A DNA stretch of 64,000 nt from Nostoc sp. NIES-3756 (GCF_001548375.1 NZ_AP017295.1:3444501-3508500), one strand, 5' to 3'. Shown: positions 18,600 through 28,741, counted from the first letter of the stretch. Notes: generated by a model from the sequence alone, not told the origin. Made by a program: numbers and translations.

Positions 18600-20166
18600 T
18601 TAGAACCTTTGCCCTATTCCTAAATGTACTCGGCTTTCCCCTTGGTCATTAATACCGTAGTCAGCCCGAATTAAACCCAAGGGTGAGTCTACACGTATCC
18701 CCGCGCCATAACCAAAACCAGAACCGGGTTTACCGCGCACACCAGCCGGGTTTCCTAAAACGGTGTCGCCGGAACCTAAGTCGGAAGCAAAGTCTGCGAA
18801 CAGTACACCCCCAACTACTGGAACTATAGGAAAGCGATATTCAGCCGAGGCTAAGACATAACTGCGTCCACTACCCACATTTCCTGCGTCGTAGCCACGG
18901 ACAGAGTTGGAACCGCCTAAGTTAAAAGTTTCATAGGGTGGTAAAGTACCAAGCACTGTACCAGCTTGCACATTCAAGGCGAATACTTGGGGTGTGGGTG
19001 TGTTGAGGATATTTACTGGTACATACTGACTGTAATTTGCTTTGATACGATTCATAGAAATGTTACCTTGCCCAACAGGTACAGACTGTTCTGTACTGAC
19101 GCTGATTACCGAACCTTTTGTGGGGTTAATAGGATTATCTCGTTGGTCTTTGGTGGCGCTAAAAGATACAGTAGTTAAGTCATCCACACCAGTACCACTG
19201 ACAGATAAGGGATTACCTTTGGCATCGGTTGGGGTAATATTACCTTGGCGATCGCTAATACTCACACGGCTATAATTAAGTCCTAGAGATGTATTCCAAC
19301 CATCGATAGGTCTTTGTAAGCTGACACCTGCGCCAATCTTACCTTCTCGCACCTTATCACCGTTGGCTAACTTCACATCACCATCAAAGGTGTCGGAAAT
19401 ATCACGCTGTCGGAAAGCGTTGATTGTATAGCCCAGGCGATCGCTATTTGTGTCACGATAGGGACTGACAAATTTCGTATCAAACTGCAAATCAGTCCGA
19501 CTTAATCCCACATTTACACCCAAGGTATCATTTTTACCGCCGATATTTTGGTCTTGATAGTTCAAAGTACCAATTAATCCCACATCGCTGTTATAACTAC
19601 CACCCAAATTAATCGCCCGTGCGCCATTTTCCTTGAGTTCGTAGATCACATCTAGTTTTGTCGCGTCACCTTCAAAAGCAACATTCACACTTTGGAATAA
19701 GCCAGTGCGGTACAATTGCTGCACATCTTGCCTAACTACATTTTCTTGAAAGACTTGTCCTGTTTGGAGTTTGAGTTGTTGCCGTAAAAAATCTGGTTTA
19801 GTGCGTCCGCCTACAGGATTACCATTATTATCAACGGTTTTCCCCTCATCGTTGACAAAGCGGAATTTGATATCACCGACTAAACCTTCAGCGACATTAA
19901 TATTTAGAATACCTTCCCGACTAGGTTCAATTGATAGCACCCGCGCCAAATTATAACCATTATCAACGTACCATTTATTCACTTGCTGCACTGCTTGCTT
20001 GAGTGCTTGGGGGCTGATGGGTTTGCCGATTTGGGTCTGGAAATTGGGCTGGGCTGTTGAGTAAGTCAGGGCTTTTGCACCATTGAGTTGGAGCGATCGC
20101 TTGTTGAGTAGCATTACTAGCCGCTAAAGTAGTTAAAGTAAGTATTGCCGCAGAAGAAAAACGCAT
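18600..20166 (-). pseudogene. Omp85/BamA-family outer-membrane protein, frameshifted near the N-terminus
   Basis: The long frame (18600-20114) encodes POTRA-like sequence (KPISPQALKQAVQQVNKWYV, then VRQDVQQLYRTGLF) and a C-terminal Omp85 beta-barrel with the conserved FNLGGSNSVRGYD and RFPIVPVVGGVLFADFASDL motifs, ending in RVHLGIGQRF. The signal peptide MRFSSAAILTLTTLAASNAT starts at ATG 20166 in a different frame. Removing one C from the CC just after a GCGATCGC site (about 20088-20100) joins the frames as ...ATQQAIAQLNGAKAL. Stops in the long frame upstream of 20114 exclude another start. With about 520 residues it is shorter than three-POTRA cyanobacterial Omp85 proteins. Either an inactivated paralogue or a sequence error. 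Confidence 0.8.
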
Positions 20167-20364
20167 AATAAATTCAAAATTTTTATTACTGAAAATTTAG
20201 GCAAAGGGAATAAAGATTCCTTGCCCTGGTTGTGTAATTCTTATAGGGATAAACTAATTACGTCCGCATAGCGGAATTACGAATTATGAATTACGTTAGC
20301 GTAGCGGGGCGTAGCCCATTACGAATTACTTAACCAGACAGTTAATATTGATATTTTGTTTCTT

Positions 20365-21747
20365 ATGAGTGATGTGTCTCGTTTATCTGTAACTTCTAAC
20401 TCACCTACTGCCACCTCTCGGTTACAATTACTCGTATTAAGTAATGGTCACGGTGAAGATATAATTGCTGTACGCATTGTGCAGGAATTACTGCGACAAG
20501 CAAACCCAGCAGATATTTATGCGTTACCCCTGGTGGGTGAAGGACGGGCTTACCAGAACTTAAATATCCCCCTCATTGGTGCAGTGCGTACCATGCCTTC
20601 TGGCGGCTTTATCTATATGGATAGCCGACAATTGGCGCGGGATGTACGCGGGGGTTTATTGCAACTTACCTGGAGTCAAATTCAAGCGATGCGGCGTTGG
20701 GTGAGTTCGCAAAAAAAATTAGGTAACAAACATGCTGTTTTAGCGGTAGGCGATATTGTACCTTTGCTGTTTGCTTTTGTTAGTGGGGCTAACTACGCTT
20801 TTGTCGGGACGGCGAAGTCAGAATACTACGTGCGGGATGAGGTGGGGTTAATACCCAGGAAATCAAAAGCAGCGCGTTGGGAAAACTTCTCTGGTTCAAT
20901 TTACCACCCGTGGGAACGTTGGTTAATGAGTCGTCGCCGTTGTCGTGCGGTGTTTCCTAGAGATGGGTTGACTACGCAAATATTAAAAAATTGGTCGATT
21001 CCGGCTTTTGATGTGGGTAATCCCATGATGGATGGTTTGGAACCAAGAGTTTCACCACAATTATTTTACATGGCTAATGCTCGTTATCAAGAGATGGATA
21101 GACCTTTGGTAATTACCCTCCTCCCAGGTTCCCGTGAGCCAGAGGCTTATAATAATTGGCGGGTAATTATGACGGCTGTGTCTGCGTTAATGGCGAGTTT
21201 TCAAGAGCGAGATACGTTTTTACCTAATTCTGGCAGTGTGGTACTTATGGGAGCGATCGCACCTGGTTTAGACTTAAGTACACTGGCTCAAACTGTGCAA
21301 TCTCAAGGTTGGCGTACTCACCCAGATTTACCATTACCGTTACAAGATGCGGATGCTTTAATATTTAAGCAAAGAAACGCCCATTTAGTCTTAACTCAAC
21401 AATCATATAACGAATGTTTGCATTGGGGTGATGTGGCGATCGCTATGGCGGGTACGGCTACAGAACAGTTTATTGGATTAGGTAAACCTGCGATCGCTAT
21501 TCCTGGGGAGGGGCCACAATATAACCCTGCATTTGCCGAAGCCCAAAGTCGGCTATTAGGCTTATCCTTAATTCTAGTTGAGGAACCTGTGCAAGTTGCA
21601 AAAGTAGTGCGATCGCTTTTCACCAACCCCGACAGCTTACACATCATCAGGGAAAATGGAGTACGTCGCATGGGAAAACCAGGTGCAGCACGCCGCATTG
21701 CTGATTATTTACTAGAAAAATTTGGACATCCAGGTATTAATTCGTAA
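20365..21747 (+). CDS. Lipid-A-disaccharide synthase-related protein (LpxB-like glycosyltransferase)
   Basis: 460 residues from the ATG at 20365 (the TTG at 20356 is the frame's first start). Begins LQLLVLSNGHGEDIIAVRIVQELL, then YALPLVGEGRAYQNLNIPLIGAVRTMPSGGF, typical of the cyanobacterial LpxB-related family rather than true LpxB. The C-terminal nucleotide-sugar region includes LLPGSREPEAYNNW and AIAMAGTATEQFIGLGKPAIAIPGEGPQYNPAFAEAQSRLLG, as in GT-B fold UDP-sugar transferases. A role in envelope glycolipid synthesis is likely; the exact acceptor is unknown. It is divergent from the Omp85 gene. Confidence 0.85.
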   Translation: MSDVSRLSVTSNSPTATSRLQLLVLSNGHGEDIIAVRIVQELLRQANPADIYALPLVGEGRAYQNLNIPLIGAVRTMPSGGFIYMDSRQLARDVRGGLLQLTWSQIQAMRRWVSSQKKLGNKHAVLAVGDIVPLLFAFVSGANYAFVGTAKSEYYVRDEVGLIPRKSKAARWENFSGSIYHPWERWLMSRRRCRAVFPRDGLTTQILKNWSIPAFDVGNPMMDGLEPRVSPQLFYMANARYQEMDRPLVITLLPGSREPEAYNNWRVIMTAVSALMASFQERDTFLPNSGSVVLMGAIAPGLDLSTLAQTVQSQGWRTHPDLPLPLQDADALIFKQRNAHLVLTQQSYNECLHWGDVAIAMAGTATEQFIGLGKPAIAIPGEGPQYNPAFAEAQSRLLGLSLILVEEPVQVAKVVRSLFTNPDSLHIIRENGVRRMGKPGAARRIADYLLEKFGHPGINS

Positions 21748-21986
21748 TTCTTAATTCGTAGTTTACAGAGTAGCTAAATTTATCGCTTTGAATTTGTTGA
21801 TTAATTTTAGGCAATCACTATAATCTACTCAAGTCATATTTTAGGAAGTAATCAACTATCACATAACAACAATTTATCTGTATGGTGGGCAGTGCATCGC
21901 CAAAACTAAATCCCATAGCTAATTATAAATCCTATATAATTCCAAAATTAAATGTTGATACAACTACTGACTGACCAATATTAATA

Positions 21987-22661
21987 CTAAGCTGAATGTG
22001 CGGCAATTAAAGGATTAGGCACAGGAAACGGACGATTTTCTATAACTCTAAATTTACCATCTTCTGCATCGTAAGCAAACACTTCACCGCTTTCAATTTC
22101 ATAAATCCAAGCATGAATTGTCAGTTGATTACTGTGAAGTTTTGAGCGAATTACAGGATAAGTTTCTAAGTGTTCTATCTGCGTGAGAACATTTTGTTCA
22201 ATAGCAATTTTTAACAGTTTCTCATGGGGATAACCTTGATAGTTATCCATTACAAGCCGACGAGTAGGTTCAGCATGATATCTCAACCATTCATATACTG
22301 AAGGCATTTGTTGAGCAAGGTTCCCTATTTGTAGTAATCCTTTCATTGCCCCACAATGAGAGTGTCCACAAATAACAATATCTCTTACACCCAAAGCCTC
22401 AACCGCATATTCTATCCCCGCAGCTTCACCACTATTCGCTCTGCCATAAGGTGGGATAATATTCCCAACATTACGAATAACGAATAAATCACCCGGTTGG
22501 CTTTGTGTAATTAAAAATGGATCTATTCTTGAATCTGAGCAAGTGATAAACAATACTTCTGGATTTTGTCCGTGGGATAAATGTTCAAATAACTCACGGT
22601 GAGCAACAAAATAGTTATCATGAAACTCATTTAACCCAGCAATTATACGTTTAATTGGCAC
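21987..22661 (-). CDS. Beta-class carbonic anhydrase
   Basis: 224 residues. Catalyses CO2 hydration to bicarbonate. The zinc ligands and catalytic dyad are intact: C41-x-D43-x-R45 in ITCSDSRIDP, and H100 and C103 in VICGHSHCGAMKGLL. GDLFVIRNVGNIIPPYG and SGEAAGIEYAVEALGV are also conserved. No signal peptide. It lies downstream of and on the same strand as the decayed sbtA/sbtB-like genes (22907-23576), suggesting a former inorganic-carbon locus. Confidence 0.93.
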   Translation of the reverse strand: MPIKRIIAGLNEFHDNYFVAHRELFEHLSHGQNPEVLFITCSDSRIDPFLITQSQPGDLFVIRNVGNIIPPYGRANSGEAAGIEYAVEALGVRDIVICGHSHCGAMKGLLQIGNLAQQMPSVYEWLRYHAEPTRRLVMDNYQGYPHEKLLKIAIEQNVLTQIEHLETYPVIRSKLHSNQLTIHAWIYEIESGEVFAYDAEDGKFRVIENRPFPVPNPLIAAHSA

Positions 22662-22906
22662 TGTTTAATTCTCCTCACTAGGATAAAACATCATCACTAC
22701 TTTTATTCTTCAGCGTCATTCATGTATTTTACGCATCCAGAATTAGTAATGTGGATTGTGAATCTAGAATGATGAATGTTTTGATATCCCAACTTAAGGC
22801 TGAGAATAAAACAAGATTATTTTTTAGCTAATTTTTCCATCATTCTAGATTTTCAGAATTTAATCCTGAATTTTGGCTTTTTGTGCCTATACAGCATACA
22901 CCTTAT

Positions 22907-23200
22907 TCAATGAGCAATCCATTTGGCATCAGAAACAATACAGACACCACCATACTTCTTAATTACAGGTTGAACTGCTTCTACTAATTCTTGTTCTTGT
23001 TTTTCAGTACAAATGCTCATGACATAGCCATTAGTAAGTGTATGAGTTTCTAAATCATTGATGACTTTACCTCTGTATCTTTTTCTTGTAACAGTCTCAA
23101 TTACAGTGTATCCGGAAACACCTATTTTATCTAAGATATTTAGAACTTTAGGTAATTATCAAGAATTGGTGATAATCTCTATTTTTTTGACAGCTTCCAC
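22907..23200 (-). pseudogene. P-II-like (SbtB-type) signalling protein, pseudogene
   Basis: From GTG 23200 the frame reads VEAVKKIEIITNS, two consecutive stops (TGA TAA), then an open run of about 83 residues starting LPKVLNILDKIGVSGYTVIE and ending GGVCIVSDAKWIAH. This is the ferredoxin-fold P-II-like pattern (KKIEIxxN, IGVSGYTVI, GYVMSICTE, GGVC). Proteins of this type accompany SbtA and respond to adenine nucleotides. The double stop after 13 codons makes it a likely pseudogene, although reinitiation cannot be excluded. Confidence 0.75.
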
Positions 23201-23202
23201 AA

Positions 23203-23576
23203 CTAAATTTCTATTAATTTGATGATGTTGAAATACAAAGGAATCCCAATAATGATATTGGAAGGAAAAGTTAGAGCTAACGCCATAGAAACATACAAAC
23301 TGGGGTTAGCTGCGGCAACGGCAATATAGGAAGCGCTTACCATAGGTAGCTGCTATTGTAGCAGCATTATAACTATGCAATTTCTGGATTAATGCCACTT
23401 TCATTAATTCCATATCCTCCTTTCAAGCCAATAGCTAGTAGCAGATATAGGGAGAATAGCTTTGGTAAGGGTTGGGGAATTTCTCAATCCGACTTCTAAA
23501 AAATCGCCAGCATTCCTAAAAACAAGAAAAGCACTGGTGGATTTAAAATGTTGGATAAAATCAGGCTGGAACTCAT
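23203..23576 (-). pseudogene. Sodium-dependent bicarbonate transporter SbtA-like, heavily deleted pseudogene
   Basis: From ATG 23576: MSSSLILSNILNPPVLFLFL and GMLAIF*KSD*EIPQPLPKL, then LFSLYLLLAIGLKGGYGINE, which is the N-terminus of SbtA with two in-frame stops. After a deletion the C-terminus appears as VSASYIAVAAANPSLYVSMA and LTFPSNIIIGIPLYFNIIKL, ending at 23203. Only 374 bp remain of a gene normally about 1.1 kb. The order (sbtA-like, P-II-like, carbonic anhydrase) would have made a carbon-uptake module. Confidence 0.8.
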
Positions 23577-23862
23577 TGATATTTCTCAAAGGTAGCTAAC
23601 AGAATTTGTATAGTAAGATACAGTGACACCTTGTAACGAATCGTTAACTATAACCAGTTAATTTAATTGAGTATTGTGAATAAAGTATGTAGATGATGTG
23701 TACTTGCTGTATTAAATATAAAATTTATACTTTTACTGACAAATGTTGCACCCTAGCTCATCAGTCAAAACTGATTAACATTATCATTAATATTTGTCCA
23801 GCGAATAAACCATTAATGTGATGATTTAATAACTAAATTAAAAACTAAAATTGTTTGCCAAT

Positions 23863-25050
23863 ATGAAACTTAGTCTATGTATGATTGTGAAAAACGAGGC
23901 CACAACACTGCCGAAGTGCTTAAGTAGTGTCGTGAAGGTAGTAGATGAAATGGTGGTGCTGGATACAGGTTCTAGCGATCGCACTCCTAACATTGCCAAA
24001 GAATTTGGTGCAAAAGTTTATGATTTTGTTTGGTGTAATGACTTCAGTAAAGCCCGCAATTCTGCCTTAAAATATGTTACAGGTGATTGGGTATTAGTTT
24101 TAGATGCTGATGAAACCCTGACACCAACAATTGTCCCATATTTAAAAAAAGCACTCACCATTGAAGAATATTTACTTGTTAACCTAGTACGCCAAGAAGT
24201 TGGTGCAGAACAGTCTCCCTATTCTTTAGTTTCCCGCCTGTTTCGCAATCATCCTGAGATTAGGTTTGAGCGTCCCTATCATGCTTTAGTTGATGATAGC
24301 GTTGCCGCCATTCTGCAAAAAGAACCCCAATGGCAAATCGGCTATTTAGAAGGGGTAGCCATTCTCCATGCAGGTTATCAAAAAAGTGCGATCGCCGAAA
24401 ATAACAAATACGCCAAAGCGCAAGCAACAATGGAAGGCTTCCTCGCCACCCATCCCCATGATCCTTATGTTTGCAGTAAATTAGGGGCTTTATATGTGGA
24501 GGTTGGGAAAATTGATCAAGGGATGGAGTTATTAAAGCGGGGTATTGCTGCTTGTGCAGAAGAATACGAGATTTTATACGAACTCCACTATCATTTAGGC
24601 ATTGCTTACAGTCGCCTTAAAAATCCGCAACAGGCAATAACCCATTACCAAACTGCTATCAAATTACCCATTTACCCTATGCTCAAATTAGGAGCATATA
24701 ACAATTTGGGCAGTTTACTCAAGGCGGCTGGAGATTTAACCGGAGCGAAAAAAATCTACGAAACCGCTTTAAAAATTGACTCCAACTTTGCTACAGGACA
24801 TTATAACTTGGGGATGATCTGCAAAGCATTAGGTTTATTTACAGAAGCGATCGCCTGTTATCAAAAAGCGATTAAATTAAAACCAAACTATGCAGAAGCT
24901 TACCAAAATTTAGGGGTAGTACAGTTAAAAGTTGGCAATGTTCAAGCCAGTATTACAGCTTTTAAAAATGCCATTATTCTCCATGAACAAAGCAACCCAG
25001 AAGAAGCCATACGCCTGCGTCAAGGATTGCGAGAAATGGGCTTGGTTTAG
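23863..25050 (+). CDS. Family 2 glycosyltransferase with C-terminal TPR repeats
   Basis: 395 residues from the ATG at 23863 (MKLSLCMIVKNEATTLPKCL); a TTG at 23851 is less likely. The GT2 domain (about 1-200) has VKNE, DEMVVLDTGSSDRT, DFSKARNSAL and the metal-binding DxD in VLDADETLTP. From about residue 195 the protein consists of TPR units (HLGIAYSRLKNPQQAITHYQ, YNNLGSLLKAAGDLTGAKKI, HYNLGMICKALGLFTEAIAC, YQNLGVVQLKVGNVQASITA). The acceptor could be a protein or glycan; TPRs probably select partners. No pathway genes adjoin it. Confidence 0.88.
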   Translation: MKLSLCMIVKNEATTLPKCLSSVVKVVDEMVVLDTGSSDRTPNIAKEFGAKVYDFVWCNDFSKARNSALKYVTGDWVLVLDADETLTPTIVPYLKKALTIEEYLLVNLVRQEVGAEQSPYSLVSRLFRNHPEIRFERPYHALVDDSVAAILQKEPQWQIGYLEGVAILHAGYQKSAIAENNKYAKAQATMEGFLATHPHDPYVCSKLGALYVEVGKIDQGMELLKRGIAACAEEYEILYELHYHLGIAYSRLKNPQQAITHYQTAIKLPIYPMLKLGAYNNLGSLLKAAGDLTGAKKIYETALKIDSNFATGHYNLGMICKALGLFTEAIACYQKAIKLKPNYAEAYQNLGVVQLKVGNVQASITAFKNAIILHEQSNPEEAIRLRQGLREMGLV

Positions 25051-25084
25051 GAGATAGGCGCAAGTATTTGAGGCAATAGTATAT

Positions 25085-25240
25085 ATGGTGGAACCCCGTC
25101 CAATTCGTACTGAAACTGATTATCGTGCCGCACTTGATGAAATTGAAAGATTGTTTGATGCAGAATTAAATACACCAGAGTTCGACAGGTTAGAAGTTCT
25201 AACTAAACTTGTGGAAGCATACGAGGGGCATAATAATTAA
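25085..25240 (+). pseudogene. HigA-type antitoxin, 5' fragment
   Basis: Reads MVEPRPIRTETDYRAALDEI and ERLFDAELNTPEFDRLEVLT, then KLVEAYEGHNN stop. This is the N-terminal region of HigA/COG5499 antitoxins (IRTExDYxxALxEIExLFDAExxTPExDRLEVL). The expected HTH domain is missing: the sequence runs into the start of an inverted Uma2 gene. It is the left side of a deletion scar. Confidence 0.75.
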
Positions 25241-25354
25241 TTCTCCTTGGGCATTGCGTTCTAATTTTAAATCGGGATTTTCTATACACAATTGATAAAA
25301 CTGCTCTCTTGTCAGTTTGATTACAGAGTTAAGATTTAATGTCAGGGCTGTCAT
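25199..25354 (-). pseudogene. Uma2/DUF820 endonuclease-like protein, 5' fragment
   Basis: From ATG 25354: MTALTLNLNSVIKLTREQFY, QLCIENPDLKLERNAQGELI, then IMP. This is the N-terminal signature of Uma2 (DUF820) proteins. The homology ends at IIMP (about 25226) where the HigA fragment begins on the other strand; the remaining residues to the stop at 25199 are antisense to it. Homology to the Uma2 gene at 38959 is at family level only. Confidence 0.75.
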
Positions 25355-25422
25355 AGGAATATTTTTTGTTTGCTAATTAAGCTACAAACCTATATCTATT
25401 TTGTTTCATGGGATAACAAAAA

Positions 25423-25765
25423 GTTAAAATAACGTGAGTTCGACAGATTAAAAAACCCCTCTCCAAACCTCTCTCCTGCAAGGCTACGGTGTACACACAT
25501 CTTTGTGATGGGTGCAAAATGTGGTTTGATCCCCCTAAATCCCCCTTAAAAAGGGGGACTTTGATTCTTGTTCCCCCTTTTTTAAGGGGGGTTAGGGGGA
25601 TCGAAACGCCCTCCTGCAACTTTATAAGACTTGTGTGTACACCGTAGCCCCTGCAAGGAGAGAGGCTTAAAAACCTGATTTTTTCCTACTAAGTTGTGCA
25701 TTTTGAGCAGCCTTCCCTTGTAGGGAAGGGGTTGGGGTTAGGTTCCGTCGAACTCACGTTAAAAT
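25423..25765. mobile_element. MITE-like element, family A copy 2, split by a nested family B element
   Basis: Perfect 14-bp inverted ends aacgtgagttcgac (25431-25444) and gtcgaactcacgtt (25747-25760), with the direct 8-mer gttaaaat on both sides (25423-25430 and 25758-25765). After removing the nested insertion, the core (cctctccaaacctctctcc ... ccttcccttgtagggaagg) is the reverse complement of the core at 15893-16038. The right arm of the element overlaps the direct repeat by three bases. Confidence 0.75.
25475..25658. mobile_element. MITE-like element, family B copy 2, nested
   Basis: Element 25484-25649 has ends ctacggtgtacacaca and tgtgtgtacaccgtag, and is flanked by the 9-mer cctgcaagg (25475-25483 and 25650-25658). 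It is about 166 bp and matches the copy at 8081-8245 along most of its length. The target lies inside the family A element's hairpin. Confidence 0.88.
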
Positions 25766-25822
25766 TTAGGGCAGGCAAGATGCCTACCCCACAAGAGAAT
25801 GTATGAAATTTTTAGTTCGGAC

Positions 25823-26989
25823 TTAAATCCTGGAACGCACAAATTTATCCAATCTCTCCAAACCCTTCTCAATTGTTGCCAAATCAGTGGCGTAGGAAAG
25901 GCGAATGTTTTTATCAGCGCCAAAGGCTATCCCTGGAATGACTGCAACCTGATGTTCTTCAATCAACGCATCACAAAATTCTAGAGATTTCAACCCTGTT
26001 TTGCTGATGTCGGGAAATAGATAAAACGCACCATCTGGTTTGGCGGTACTCAAGCCAGGGATGGAGTTGAGTCCGTCTAGCATTACCTGACGGCGTTTAG
26101 CGAAGGCTAGACGCATTTCCTCCACACAATCTTGAGATTCTTCCAAAGCGGCGATCGCTCCATATTGAGCAAAGGTACACACGTTTGATGTACTATGCCC
26201 TTGAATGGTGCTAGTAGCTTTGATAATGTCCAATGGCCCTGCTAAATAACCGATGCGCCACCCTGTCATAGAATAAGCTTTAGCAAAGCCATTACTAATC
26301 AAGGTACGGTCAAAAATTTCCTTTCCTAACGAACCGATGCTGATATGCTGTGCGCCATCGTAGAGAATCTTCTCGTAAATCTCATCGGAGACAACATAGA
26401 TATCTGCATCAACTACTACCTGTGCCAAAGCTTTGATTTCCTCTGGTGTGTACACCATCCCAGTGGGGTTAGATGGGGAGTTGAGGACGAATAGCTTAGT
26501 TTTGGGGGTGATAGCTTTTCGCAGTTGTTCGGGAGTGATTTTATAACCCGTGGACGCATCGGTGGGGACAATTACCGATTTCCCGCCTACCAAAGTCACC
26601 ATTTCGGGATAACTCAACCAGTAGGGAGAAGGGATAATTACCTCATCGCCTGGATCAATCAACGCCACAATTAAGTTATATAGCGAATGCTTACCGCCGT
26701 TGGTGACAATGACATTCTCTGGCTTGTAATCCAGATTATTATCTTTTTGCAACTTACGGGCGATCGCTTCTTTTAACTTTGGTTCTCCGGCTGCGGGGCC
26801 ATACTTGGTTTTGCCTTCATCCAAAGCCTTAGCGGCTGCTGCTTTGATATGCGCTGGGGTATCAAAATCGGGTTCACCAGCGCTAAAACTACAAACGTCT
26901 ATACCCTCTGCCTTCATCGCCTTAGCTTTCGCTGCGATCGCTAAGGTTAAGGAAGGTGTTACCTGACTTACTCTTGCTGCCAGTTTCAT
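25823..26989 (-). CDS. Aspartate/prephenate-type aminotransferase, PLP class I/II
   Basis: 388 residues, normal for subgroup I-gamma aspartate aminotransferases. N-terminal [22 protein letters not shown] and [19 protein letters not shown] form the substrate-entry region. [11 protein letters not shown] (PLP Asn/substrate), [15 protein letters not shown] (Asp/Tyr for PLP) and [20 protein letters not shown] with Schiff-base lysine about K234 are intact. It transfers amino groups between aspartate or related acids and 2-oxoglutarate; a role in prephenate transamination is possible in this group. Standing alone, divergent from the acyl-CoA ligase. Confidence 0.93.
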   Translation of the reverse strand: MKLAARVSQVTPSLTLAIAAKAKAMKAEGIDVCSFSAGEPDFDTPAHIKAAAAKALDEGKTKYGPAAGEPKLKEAIARKLQKDNNLDYKPENVIVTNGGKHSLYNLIVALIDPGDEVIIPSPYWLSYPEMVTLVGGKSVIVPTDASTGYKITPEQLRKAITPKTKLFVLNSPSNPTGMVYTPEEIKALAQVVVDADIYVVSDEIYEKILYDGAQHISIGSLGKEIFDRTLISNGFAKAYSMTGWRIGYLAGPLDIIKATSTIQGHSTSNVCTFAQYGAIAALEESQDCVEEMRLAFAKRRQVMLDGLNSIPGLSTAKPDGAFYLFPDISKTGLKSLEFCDALIEEHQVAVIPGIAFGADKNIRLSYATDLATIEKGLERLDKFVRSRI

Positions 26990-27154
26990 TCTTACTTACT
27001 TCGGCAAATTCTTACCTATTTAAGAATATCCCAGAAACCCTACAGAGGTTTGTTTTTTCTAAATTCTTTAGTTGTGAAATTTAGCAGAATTTGGATTTTT
27101 TCCGCTTTTTTGCTTAAATGCTTGTTATTAAGAATACTAACTTGCAGGTAATCT

Positions 27155-28741
27155 ATGAATCTTCAATCAGTTTACCATAGCAGCCTCACTCCCTTAACAT
27201 TCATTGAGCGTAACCGCCAAGTTTACCCAAATAAAACTGCGATTATTTATGGTGAACAACGCTTTACCTACAGTCAATTTGCTGCCCGCATTCATCGTTT
27301 CGCTAGTGCCTTACGTGATGCTGGAATTGAGAAAGGCGAACGAGTCGCTTTTTTTTGTTTTAACATTCCCCCCATGCTAGAAGCCCATTTTGCTGTTCCT
27401 TTAGCTGGTGGTGTTTTAGTATCCATAAATACTCGTCTAACTTCTCAAGAAGTCGCTTATATTCTGAATGATTGTGGTGCAAAATTTCTGTTTGTAGATA
27501 CAGAATTAGCCGATATTATTCGCCCCATTCAAGATAGTTTAGAAACAGTCAAATATATTATTAATATTGAAGATGTTCCAGGTTTCACACCTGTATATGG
27601 TGAAGATTACGAAGCCTTTCTCAACACTGGTAGTCCCGAACCACTGCCTTGGGTAGTCACAGACGAATTAGAGACAATTACTATTAATTACACCAGTGGC
27701 ACATCCGGCAAACCTAAAGGCGTGATGTACTCCCATCGCGGTGCTTATCTCAACTCTTTAGGCGAAATTATTGAAACTAACTTAACACCCACATCAGTTT
27801 ATCTTTGGACATTGCCTATGTTCCATTGTAACGGTTGGTGTTTTACCTGGGCTGTCACCACCATAGGAGGAACTCATATATGTTTACGTAAATTCCACCC
27901 GGCAAAAGTTTGGCAGTTAGTTCAACAAGAAAGCGTAACTCACTTAAACGCCGCACCAGTAATTTTAATTTCTTTGCTCAATTATGGCGATTGTCCGCAA
28001 CAATTAACCACACCCCTGACAATTACCACCGCAGGCGCACCACCTTCACCCACATTAATAGAAAAAATCTCAAACATTGGCGCAAAAATTATTCACGTTT
28101 ACGGCTTAACAGAAGTTTACGGCCCCTATACAGTATGTGAATATCAATCAGAATGGGATGATTTAACGATTGCCGAAAAATCCCGACTCATTGCCCGCCA
28201 AGGTGTACCTTACATTACTGGAGATGGTTTGCGAGTTGTAGATAAAAATATGCAGGATGTACCGACGGATGGGCTAACGATGGGCGAAGTCCTAATGCGG
28301 GGCAACATGGTAATGACTGGATATTACAATGACCCAGAATATACAGCCAAAGCATTTCATGGCGGATGGTTCCACAGTGGAGACTTAGCCGTAGTCCATC
28401 CTGATGGTTATATTGAAGTACGCGATCGCATCAAAGATATCATCATAACCAATGGTGAAAACGTCTCCAGCATCGAAGTTGAACAATGTCTTTACCGCCA
28501 CGAAGCCGTCCTAGAATGCGCCGTCATCGCCATCCCTCACGACAAACGCGGCGAAGTCCCTAAAGCCTTCGTCACCCTAAAAGAAGGCGCAACAGCAACA
28601 GAACAAGAATTAATTACCTTTTGCCGCAGTCAAATTGCCAGCTTTAAATGTCCGCTTACCGTCGAATTTACCACCCTCCCCAAAACCAGCACAGGCAAAA
28701 TTCAAAAATATCTCCTCCGCGCCAAAGAATGGGCAAGATAA
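27155..28741 (+). CDS. Acyl-CoA synthetase / AMP-dependent ligase
   Basis: 528 residues. Signature P-loop-like motif INYTSGTSGKPKGVMYSHRG (about 173-192), LPMFHCNGWCFTWAVT, adenine motif VYGLTEVYGPY, GWFHSGDLAVVHPDGYIEVRDRIKDII, and C-terminal catalytic lysine motif LPKTSTGKIQKYLLR. The FHCNGWCFTW motif groups it with medium-chain/methylthio-type acyl-CoA ligases. It activates a carboxylic acid to an acyl-AMP and then to the CoA thioester. The physiological acid is not indicated; no other lipid genes adjoin it. Confidence 0.92.
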   Translation: MNLQSVYHSSLTPLTFIERNRQVYPNKTAIIYGEQRFTYSQFAARIHRFASALRDAGIEKGERVAFFCFNIPPMLEAHFAVPLAGGVLVSINTRLTSQEVAYILNDCGAKFLFVDTELADIIRPIQDSLETVKYIINIEDVPGFTPVYGEDYEAFLNTGSPEPLPWVVTDELETITINYTSGTSGKPKGVMYSHRGAYLNSLGEIIETNLTPTSVYLWTLPMFHCNGWCFTWAVTTIGGTHICLRKFHPAKVWQLVQQESVTHLNAAPVILISLLNYGDCPQQLTTPLTITTAGAPPSPTLIEKISNIGAKIIHVYGLTEVYGPYTVCEYQSEWDDLTIAEKSRLIARQGVPYITGDGLRVVDKNMQDVPTDGLTMGEVLMRGNMVMTGYYNDPEYTAKAFHGGWFHSGDLAVVHPDGYIEVRDRIKDIIITNGENVSSIEVEQCLYRHEAVLECAVIAIPHDKRGEVPKAFVTLKEGATATEQELITFCRSQIASFKCPLTVEFTTLPKTSTGKIQKYLLRAKEWAR

